The notes under the pieces are model-generated. The model was not told where the DNA came from and did no database searches. It was given only the letters and a program-made list of their open reading frames with translations. Positions 55,511 to 64,000 of a stretch of DNA of 64,000 nucleotides are shown here, in pieces. The position numbers and the translations under genes were made by a program. The stretch is taken from positions 2,057,844-2,121,843 of the forward strand of contig JAQFVV010006293.1 of NCBI GenBank assembly GCA_028023455.1, read 5' to 3'. How positions within the stretch are numbered: position 1 is the stretch's first letter; every line of letters starts with the position of its first letter. The DNA comes from Epiperipatus broadwayi. Its lineage: Eukaryota; Onychophora; Udeonychophora; Euonychophora; Peripatidae.

Positions 55511-58500
55511 GTTTAGAAGAACAAATGCAAGTGACATTAAAAACTGGGATCTCTTCCGAACTCAAGTAGACCAACTCCCAATCCCTATTATTTGGACATC
55601 AGAAATGTTCACTATGACTAATGAGAGGGTTACAAAACTGTTCCCATGGGGCTATTTGTATTATTTTCTTCCCTCAATCCATTGTCATATCAGCCACAGA
55701 TCCAAATACCTCATAGTACCATTTCTCATGTTAGATTTTATATGAGGTGATTAACCAGCATAGATGGTGTGATTTCATAGAAAAAATACCTGGAAATCCA
55801 ATTCTTCAAAGATTCACAAAGGCAGCAGTTTTAAACTTAAGCTAAAACTTTGTGTGATTTTGTCATCATAATATTGATAAAAATTACTATAACTGCATCA
55901 CAGGGGTACTTAAGAACACCTACTTTGAGTAGTCTTGTGATAACTTGAAAAAAATGATACAGCCATTTGGAAGCTCAATAGTGACCAACAAGTTTTGAAA
56001 TTAAACTTCACCTTTACCAAAACATTGATTCTATCAATATCTCTACTCAGATACTTTATCAAGAAACCACTCTGTGTATCTATATTCAGAACTTAAAGCC
56101 CCAATACTATGCCTGTGGCAAATAAAGTCATCTTGTTGTTCAATGCATAGAGCCATAGAAACTGATAACAGAACCAACTGGTGACTAGGCAAAACAACAA
56201 ACCCTCTAAGCCCATCATGAAGTCAGCAACAATACTAACATCACCCTTCAGTTACCTCATGCAACCCTATCAGTCTGGCAGCCATTTTCATTTATCTCAG
56301 TATTCAGTCTATCAGTATACATCATTAAGATAGCCATATACAAACCACTTCTGGCTCACAAACCAGACATTACAACATAAAGTGAAATAACTAACATCAC
56401 CACAAGAATACTTCCAAACCCCACTCTCCCAACTAATATTTCACTCGATCTATCAATAAATCCAACAATCATTGTTGACAAAATCTCTGTACAGATCATG
56501 AATACAATATCACCATGCCTCCCACCTATAGTAATACAAAACCAGGTAAGATCAAGAAAAACCAAGAAGTCTAAAACAGTGAACATACATCAATCAACAG
56601 TAAACTACACTGCTGTATTCAAATTCCCATGGATATTAACCATACTCCAGAAAACAACTATCCAACTTCAAAATGGGATTGGACATCAAATCACTGCACA
56701 CAGAACATCTGTGAGTATACCAGATCCAAACAGTCACAGAATGGTGCCACCTAGATGCATTTTTCAATGGCAGCTTCCCATGCAGTGCAGCCTTCAACTT
56801 CCTCTCATGTAAATCAATGACCTACTTCTCTCTCTCTATCACACTCATGAGATTTAAAATAACACTATTTTATATCAGACAGATTTACTCAACTGATAAA
56901 TTAAATCAATTAAATCAATAGATAAGCATTGTTCATTTGCATGCACTGGGGTTGCTGGAAATGAAAATATACAGTGACTCTGCATGCACCTCAACAGGCA
57001 AGGTTTTAGCATGTGTTCAAGAGATATTTCACCGCCATATGCTGGCACAGCACTCAAACTTGTTCATTCTCAACCTTCAAAATCCTATGCATCAATTCTC
57101 ATTTACTGATTACCACTTTTGGATACCATTTGTCTATGTTTTTTGGGCCCAAAAGTCATAGCAAACATAATCAGTATCAATTTATTGCTGGGCTCTATTC
57201 CACTTAACAATTTTAAAGGGTGACTTTAATCTTGGCTTATCAGGGTTCACACCCAAATAGCTGAACATCTAGCCACTCCCCTCAAGAGTGTTGAAGGATT
57301 TCTATCACCTAGTGCAGTCACTTTTCACAATCAATGTCATGATACTCTCACTGATCTTTGCTTTTATTTTCACAGATTATACCATCTTATTAAACTGACA
57401 GTTCAATCTAACCATTCATCACACACCATCACTTTAACTTTATACCACCACCATTCAACTTGGAAAAAATCATCCAGCTCCTCACCTCTGCTACCATTGA
57501 GTTTTTATTCTTGAAGATGTGTTGTGCAAGCTGGAAAATCTAGCCATTGATCCAACCAGCAAAATATAGTATTTATAAACATACTATAATTCAACATTTT
57601 GCCATATGACACACTAACTCACTCCCTTTCACCTGCTTTCTCTGATCAACTAAGTTCATAGAAGAATTATAATGTCAAAAACTACTCACCTCATCCAGCA
57701 ACACCTACATAATCTCATGTAAACTTACCACCAGACATGTCAACAGCTTAAAGAATATTTAGTGACCAAGAAGAGAAGAATATTCTTTGGACATCAGCAT
57801 ATCTGGGCTTTGTGTTATATATGTTGTGCCTTTGGTCATCAGATGACAATCCCTATGGCACCACAGATAGAAGGAGTAACCATCTACCAATATTTCCAGT
57901 AAAAGCTACAAATACATGGATTTAAATCATCTTCACTCAGACATCCCTTTTCATGCAGAACAAGTTATACACTATTCATCAGTTATGCCACCTAGGAACC
58001 CATGGGACACCTTTTATTTTTTGCACCTCCTCAGTCCATAAGTAAATATCTTCTTGACTTTGCCAAACATATTTTTTTGCAAATACACCAAATCAAAGAC
58101 TTGTATCCCATTGCCATGCTTCCATTGTTTAAATGACCCAACAATAATATCAACTCTTTTCATTACAATGGGTCCACTAAGAATAAAAATTTTGGAAAAA
58201 GTCATTAAAGGCCAGTTGGAGCCCTATCTACTTCCCGCCAGTGCAATTTGCCAAGAAGGGTTTATTGATCACACAGGTTGCAATCATGTTCAAGCCAATT
58301 GTGAACTCTGTGCAAGAGCAAAAGAAATATATTATTATAACAGTATAAGTTGATTTTGAAGCAGCCTTCGATTCAGTGCATGTCAAAACATGAATTAATA
58401 TGCTTACTACAACCACCAACCCATGCACATTTTTATGCCTGACTACCAATCTGTCTGCTACTGAGCCATGAAATTCATATCACCTTCAGTGGTAGGAATT

Positions 58501-60540
58501 CCCACTCCTTTACCTCACTTAATCCATCTCACAAGGATCATCCCTAAGCTCACTCTCATTTATCTACTATATTAACCCATTTCTAATACTAATTCAACAA
58601 AAAATAAAAGGCAACAAAAATAAAAGGCATCTGCATTTTCCACATCCAAAAGTTCATCACGTGTATTGTTTACATGGTTGATATACATCTTCCTGCCCTC
58701 ATAAAACATTTTGCTATATTGCAAAAGATAGTAAAGATTTCACTTCCACCCATCAACTCAAATTTAATGTGGAAAAAACTGCAGTCTGATACTCAACAAG
58801 CTCTTTACTCCAACCTTTAAAGGACAACCCACAACATTCCTAGGCTTCCTATTCTACATGGGGCCACATGTCATGAGGCAGGTTATCCAAAAAAAAGTCA
58901 GAGACAACACATTCCAGATTACCACATCTCTATCCAGAACATACCTCTCAATTTATTCAAGAAAATAGATATTTAATCTTCTAATTCTAACCAAAATTAG
59001 TTACTACTTACCTGTCAACAAATTCACAATATTTATTCACAACCATCATTTCCTTCCTATGCAGATAGTTACTAAGATATTGTACGTATTGCTTAAATGT
59101 CTCAGCCTACCTCCAAATCAGAATGGATTAGGTTTCACACCATACAAATTTTTCCAAATACAGAAGATAGTAATATCTTTTTGTCTCAACCATTGGCTGT
59201 TTCCAGAACTACAATGCCTAAATTCTCTTACACTCACTGATAAACCCCCACCATTCTCTCCTGGATATATTCCATCACTCATTCAAACGAACAATATCCC
59301 ATTCCAATTTCATTCCATCCAGCAATTAGTACACCTATTGGCAAATATGCAGCAGGATACATCATAGTTCATCCCTTGCCATAACTCATTTCCACATTGG
59401 GCATCAGTAACAAACAATTATTGTAAAGCTCTGGAAGTGGTTGCAGGAACCAAAGTTCTTTGGTTTTGTTCCAAGTAAACTTGTATGCATTACTTACCTC
59501 TTTTTTATTATGCTGCTGGCACATACAAAAATATAGATTTATTCTGTGGCCTATGCCATGCTGCAGAGTAGACATAGCAACACACTTTATATTCCTACCA
59601 AGCTTTAAACAGTACCCAGGATATTATGCTCAGAATATACAGACAACCAAATGTCTCCTTGCAGCTCTTGGTACACTCCTACCAAAAGCCTAAGACACAT
59701 ATAGTTCATGCCAACAACTTTGTCTTGTATGTGTTCTGTGTACTCAATATACATTTACCCTCAGACCAACACCAGGTGACATCCATCCATATTTGTCAAC
59801 AAACTAAAACAACTAAGGGCCTAGGATGCTAAAATTGTTCACCCAGATATCTATGCTACTGTCTGGTTCCTCTTCAAACAATCTGCTAACTTTTAGTCCA
59901 ACTATATACCTATACACCATAGAGGGTCCTGACAAGTCTACTATTCTGCCACAAATTGATTTCCTCAAGCATTTACTTAAACTTTAACATAGCCAAAAAT
60001 CAACACACAGTGAGAATTGACAAGTCACCACCAAGTCCTTAGTTGAAATAACTAAAGCCCTCTAATCAGCAACTGCAGCATCAAGATAACATTTCATCAG
60101 GCAATTTGGCAGTCTCAATGACCAGTTCAATGCAGAAGATAATGCTTCCAGGTGTACCAGCCCACTCAATACAAATAACAACATAACATCAGATTGGTTC
60201 CCTCCACTCATCTCTTCACCAAGAACATGTATGTTTATTTTATGTAATTAAGTTATGACAAACTTTAGGAAAACACTTAGTAGCTTTATGTATCAATCAT
60301 ATTGTAACTGTCGCATAATCAAGAGTCATGGATGACCAGATGTAAAAACACAATATGTTCAAAAATTATTATATGGAACAATTACCCCTTTTTAGACTGT
60401 TAATTTAATTCACTGTATGATAAATGTTAAAATTTATGTGCCCATATAACCTTGCAACTATTTGTAAACATGCACTATGTAAATTATGTAACCTTTATGA
60501 ATCAATAAAGATTATTTTTGAAACATAATGATAATAATAA
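55511..60540 (+). mobile_element. LINE family A, copy 2, long but decayed
   Basis: Plus strand. This segment is less AT-rich and C-rich on the plus strand compared with its flanks, and the change of composition marks its extent. The reverse transcriptase is at 58150-58900. Upstream, 55.5-58.1 kb, should contain ORF1 and endonuclease, but I could name no block; an open frame at 56498-56812 (104 codons) is of unknown nature. Downstream, 59.0-60.2 kb, open frames such as 59059-59367 have no domain that I recognise. The end is put after tcaataaagattatttttga (60502-60521) and the ataatgataataataa tail, an ordinary LINE 3' end with a polyadenylation signal. Confidence 0.7.
58150..58900 (+). pseudogene. 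LINE family A reverse transcriptase, copy 2
   Basis: Readings in order: GPLRIKILEKVIKGQLEPYL (58171-58230), QEGFIDHTGCNHVQANCELC (the QxGF block), VDFEAAFDSVHVK (58349-58387, catalytic aspartate present), ISQGSSLSSL (58526-58556), and FLGFLFYMGPHVMRQVIQKK (58838-58897). The YADD box is lost: the place reads YCLHGDIH. The match to copy 1 at 0.6-1.45 kb extends over all of these blocks. Several frameshifts and stops. Confidence 0.8.
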
Positions 60541-60889
60541 ATTTTATAAAATATGCTATGAGGCAGACTAAATAATTTCAGTAAAAGGATAAAATAAAAC
60601 AAAAAAATTATAAATAATATATAATAAGACAAAGACAAGTCTCTACTCTAGTGACCTACGATAAACTTGAGCAATCAATAATTATCAGATGATAGGTTAT
60701 AGGTTTTGCCTTTATCAGTGAACTTGGGATTCAAAGCTGGAAGTAATTTATAAAATAATAGTAGTAGTAGTAGTAGGAATAATAATTAATAACAGAAAAA
60801 AAGAGGCTTTGCAACCAAAGAAAATTAGAGATTATACTTTTTTGTGAGAGCTCGAGAAAATGGATCAAAATCAAGATCAAAATGTACAA
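60541..60889. other. AT-rich spacer with a worn hammerhead-like segment
   Basis: At 60695-60733 the minus strand reads TTCACTGATAAAGGC, then AAAACCTATAACC, which recalls the inner stem I, core and stem II of the 471-bp family hammerheads, with GAAA lost. An AGT-repeat run is at 60760-60776. Otherwise nothing. Confidence 0.35.
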
Positions 60890-61090
60890 TAAATAGTTTG
60901 ATACATTGTACAGGCTTAAACCTGCATTTATATGTGCGGGATTCGAACTCAAGACTTTCACATGACCCACTACTTTCAGTGCCATCTCATATTGCTGACC
61001 CACCTGCTCACACACATGTTGAAAAGATAAATAATCACCAATATATGTATTTCATGCTAAACCAGCAATCATCAGTTGCTATATATTCTG
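60890..61090 (-). mobile_element. SINE-like repeat (family 3), minus strand
   Basis: The complement matches 37290-37497 along about 200 bp with few changes: catgaaatacatatattggt, gattatttatcttttcaaca, the tRNA-like GAGTTCGAATCCCGC and the taagcctgtacaatgtatc end. Position within an AT-rich spacer; flanking duplications not clear. Confidence 0.7.
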
Positions 61091-61724
61091 GCTAATACAG
61101 AAACAAAGGTGAAAATTTAAGTGCAATTAATCCAACAAATTTTAAAGATATTATATTTTACAATATTCTTCATTGATTCATAATTTGAAGATCAAATTAG
61201 AAGTAACCATATTTTAGGAAATATATATATTTTTTAAAAAAAGAAGATCTCTTGCTCTTTATATCAAATGTAAAAAGATATGCTGATTATTGTTTAAATG
61301 GATAAATTTTATGTATTTATTAAAAACAGATTGTTTATAGTACATTGGAATATGGATTCCATTTACCAAGAAAGGAAGTAGTATAAACATAAATAGTTTA
61401 GATTTTGTTGAATAATTAATTCTTATTTCCATATGTTCATTTAAAGAATCATTTTAAAAAATATAGTCATTAGATCCCTATGATGGTCATATAATATAAA
61501 TTTAGAGTCATAAATCTAGTATAAAGACAGCAATATTTCAGATTTTCTAGAGTAAGAGACAATAGAAAAACTTGTCCATATCTACCTTTTATTAATCTTT
61601 CATCATTTTGTTGCTACATTATCTTGAAATAAGATGCAGTATTTTGAAATCATATGCTTAATGTAAAAGTGATAATTCAATACAATTTTTGAGCAAGAAT
61701 ATTGTGTTTAGGCATTCCAACAAC
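61091..61724. other. AT-rich DNA, no gene
   Basis: No conserved motif recognised. Confidence 0.4.
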
Positions 61725-62460
61725 ACAGCAATATGGTCATTTAAATGAACTTGTGAATAATGCTTATGTTTTGTTATATCACTGCCAATCTATTTGTCAG
61801 ATAAAAGATTATCAGTTTTATCTAATCTTTGGTTTGTTATATAGTAATAAATCAAGCATTGATACTTACAAAATGTTTGGAACTTTATTAGTAATGTTTT
61901 TTGTTTTTATATTAATCAAATCAGCTTGCAGTTTCAAATATTAATTTAAATAAAATTCTAATGATTTAATAAGCAATGAATAAGATTAATGCCTACTAAA
62001 TATAATGCTAAGAATATAAATCTACTCACAGAATAAACAAGTCTGAATACATAATTCAAAGCAAGATTACCGATCATTTAAGTGAACTTGCCAATACTGT
62101 TCTCCGTTTGTTATACCAATGCGAATCTATTTTGTCAGATTAAAGATAATCATTTTCATCTGACCTTTATTTTTTATGTAGTAATAAATCAAGCACTAAA
62201 ACTCAAAAAGGCTGAACGTTTTTATTAGTAGTGATTTTTATATTAATCAAGCCAACTTATAATAACTATAAGTTGGCTTGATTAATATAAAAACAAAAAT
62301 TACTGCTAATAAAATATTTTTGAGTTTCATTGCTTGATTTATTACTACATAAAAAAATAAAGGTCAGATGAAAATGATTATCTTTAATCTGACAAAATAG
62401 ATTGGCATTGGTATAACTTAAAGTGGACATTATTTACAAATTCACTTAAATGTTTGCTAA
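61725..62460. repeat. Foldback element plus a third, direct copy of its arm
   Basis: The arm 62075-62265 (from atttaagtgaacttgccaat to gattaatcaagccaactta) pairs with 62270-62460, with almost no loop (ataactataagttgg). A further copy of the arm, in direct orientation and more diverged, is at 61725-61940 (atttaaatgaacttgtgaat to tattaatcaaatcagcttg). The shared landmarks are ccaatctatttgtcag, agtaataaatcaagca and tttttatattaatcaa. The 80-codon open frame on the first copy is incidental. Confidence 0.8.
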
Positions 62461-62959
62461 TTTTATTTTTAAATTTTCTTAGTAATGTATTCAGACTTGT
62501 TTATTTTGCAAATAGATTTATATTCTTAGAATTATATATTGTTAAGCATTAAAAGTATTTAGGTGCTCATTAAAATTATTAGATCATAAAAAATTATAAA
62601 TAAAAAAAAAGGTAAACATCCTGCTTCAATTAAGTATTTTAAAAATGTAGAGTTTATCATTTACACTTATTATCAATACTTTTGAAGATAGACAATGCTT
62701 AATATATCATTATCAATATATTCTTATCATCATTATTACCTTATAGGAATATATATGTAATAATTTTTTGATCTTAAAATAACTAAAAATCAATGTTTGC
62801 TGGATTACTGTATGACCATTAAACCAATAGTAAAAAGAGGTTATATTCCATATAAATTAAGAGTGCCAATGTCTTATAAAATGGCAGGTTTAAAGCCTTC
62901 CTTATTTAGAAATAACAGACTTTGCAAATATTCATAGGATAAAAACAAAAATATTAAAA
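62461..62959. other. AT-rich DNA, no gene
   Basis: Nothing recognised; the last part may be worn PLE polymerase sequence but no block could be named. Confidence 0.35.
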
Positions 62960-63129
62960 TATATTTGAATGAATTGTTAAATGTTGGTCACAATTATAAT
63001 CATATATATATAATGTTATTAGGGATTTTAATATGAGATATAAGAATAAAAATTTTAATAATAATATTGATCTTTCTGCTAACAAAAAACTAGGGATATC
63101 AGTACTATATATTATGAGTGATCAAGTAA

Positions 63130-63597
63130 AATTTTATAAGGAAGATTTATAAAGATATATGTGATATTGTATTTTACACACCTCCTACATTAAACAAATT
63201 AATAAATAATTCTAAAGATAAAACCTCATTTATAAATAAAAATTCTATCATTCATAAATGGATATGTAGATGTGGCAGTGGATATATAGGTGAATCGATA
63301 TGCACATTGAAAAAAAGAACTAAAGAGCACTTGCTGTTGTTAAAAAGAGTTCAGAAATCGAATCAAAATTGCAAAGTAGATAATAATGTTTCAGCATATG
63401 TTTTTCACGATCATAATAATTCATGCATTTATGGTTTTAACTTCAATTACAATAATGTTAAAATATTGCAAATTGAAAAAAATAACAAAAGAAAAATAAA
63501 AGACGCTATGCTAATATATAAACATGACTTAATTAGCAGGCAGGCAGCAAACATTAAGGTAATTGTGGGGAGGTTAATCTTTCAAAGTGGTAATTGA
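63130..63597 (+). pseudogene. PLE GIY-YIG endonuclease domain, 155 codons open, 5'-truncated
   Basis: The frame follows a stop at 63127-63129 and runs to the TGA/TAG-type stop at 63595-63597. It reads IVFYTPPTLNKLINNSKDK (the end of the polymerase linker), then the nuclease: IHKWICRCGSGYIGESICTL with the CxC pair and GYIGES core typical of PLE nucleases, LKKRTKEH with the conserved arginine and the E-H pair, then HDHNN, KILQIEKN with the catalytic glutamate position, and a final KDAMLIYKHDL helix. It would cut target DNA for insertion. There is no start codon at the proper place and no upstream polymerase, so this copy is a fragment, although this domain is not itself broken. Confidence 0.85.
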
Positions 63598-63635
63598 GAA
63601 AAGACTATAGTTGAAAGTGCTTCTAAGTGGATAAA
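63597..63635 (+). other. PLE terminal hairpin motif, hammerhead-like, worn
   Basis: Following the stop codon is gaaaagactatagttgaaag then tgcttctaagtgg. The part gactatagtt is a short inverted repeat between GAAAA and GAAA, the same pattern as gataaagacta/tagtcgaaagtacttc in the arms of the palindrome at 40143-40550. As a hammerhead it would be too degenerate to cleave. Confidence 0.45.
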
Positions 63636-63640
63636 ATCAA

Positions 63641-64000
63641 ATATATATGATTGAATGAAAGATTAATGGATGTTATTATTTTTTAATTCACTAATATTAT
63701 TACTGATATTCATAATTAGATTAATTATTAATATTATATTAGTTAATACTATTAATTTGAATTATATTATTTTTAATTAGTAGTGTTTGAATAAATTTAT
63801 AAATTTAACTCTAAAATAGAAAATGTCACTGGGAAGCAATGCTTCTTAATTTGCTTTAATATTCTATGTTTTATATATTTTGTAAATAATAATTATTTAT
63901 TTAAAATTAATTTTTAAATATAATCTATTCATTTACAAACAGATATTTTAAATAAGTGCAGAGTAAGGAGAACTAATATCTTCTCTCTCCCTCCTCTTCT
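63641..64000. other. AT-rich DNA to the end of the window, no gene
   Basis: No conserved motif recognised; ends in a CT-rich run (tctctctccctcctcttct). Confidence 0.4.

Larger units (their letters stand above)
62960..63640 (+). mobile_element. 3' end of a Penelope-like element
   Basis: It holds the C-terminal GIY-YIG nuclease frame and, right after its stop, a short hairpin motif of the kind found at PLE ends. The reverse transcriptase, which should lie upstream, is missing or unreadable. A possible 5' truncation is normal for copies made by target-primed reverse transcription. Confidence 0.75.

Noticed and set aside
56498-57207. Several 60-100 codon open frames as separate genes
   Set aside because: They overlap on both strands within the decayed LINE family A copy and no domain is visible; stop-poor composition explains them.

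Overview
This is a strongly AT-rich stretch of animal nuclear DNA. I find no intact host gene, no bacterial-type gene organisation and no CRISPR array. What can be read is a dense, layered record of mobile elements: Ty3/Gypsy-type LTR retrotransposons, several LINE families, a Penelope-like element (PLE) with a GIY-YIG nuclease, tRNA-derived SINEs, long foldback elements, a mariner-type MITE, and two families of repeats carrying hammerhead ribozymes. An invertebrate is most likely. The serine-tRNA-like primer site of one Gypsy element would fit an arthropod, but the species cannot be fixed from this window.

Layout. 0.6-1.5 kb and 2.2-3.1 kb hold two decayed LINE reverse transcriptases on opposite strands. 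4.68-13.11 kb is a nested Gypsy locus. An outer minus-strand element has LTRs at 4677-5349 and at 8955-9094 plus 12483-13111. A 3.4 kb inner Gypsy element (9095-12482) sits inside its right LTR, and a SINE (12913-13017) sits further along the same LTR. Two ribozyme-bearing inserts (6166-7958 and 8368-8634) interrupt its reverse transcriptase gene, each bounded by a 13-14 bp target-site duplication. 13.7-17.8 kb has SINE fragments and a 46-bp tandem repeat. 18.1-23.0 kb is one long LINE with an SGNH-esterase-like ORF1, an endonuclease and a reverse transcriptase, all broken. 23-40 kb is mostly featureless AT-rich DNA with LINE scraps, SINEs and foldbacks. 40.1-40.6 kb is a long, almost perfect palindrome. 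40.9-43.0 kb is a degraded RTE-type LINE. 43.04-44.28 kb is a three-unit tandem array of about 412 bp, each unit carrying a hammerhead. 45.27-53.24 kb is an LTR element with about 2 kb LTRs whose only ORF fuses the start of Gag to the end of integrase. It is inserted in the tip of a mariner-like foldback MITE. 55.1-60.5 kb is a decayed LINE starting with tandem repeats. 61.7-63.6 kb has another foldback and the 3' end of a PLE.

The most interesting content is the hammerhead system. The 412-bp array and the 465-471 bp units are two diverged but related families with the same ribozyme design: two six-pair halves of stem I around an internal loop, a small stem II, and a loopless self-complementary stem III. 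The paired bases differ between families while pairing is kept. This is the architecture of animal retrozymes, non-coding retroelements thought to move through self-cleaved circular RNA, and a PLE that could supply enzymes lies in the same window. All functional statements are inference from sequence. No alignment, folding or database search was run.
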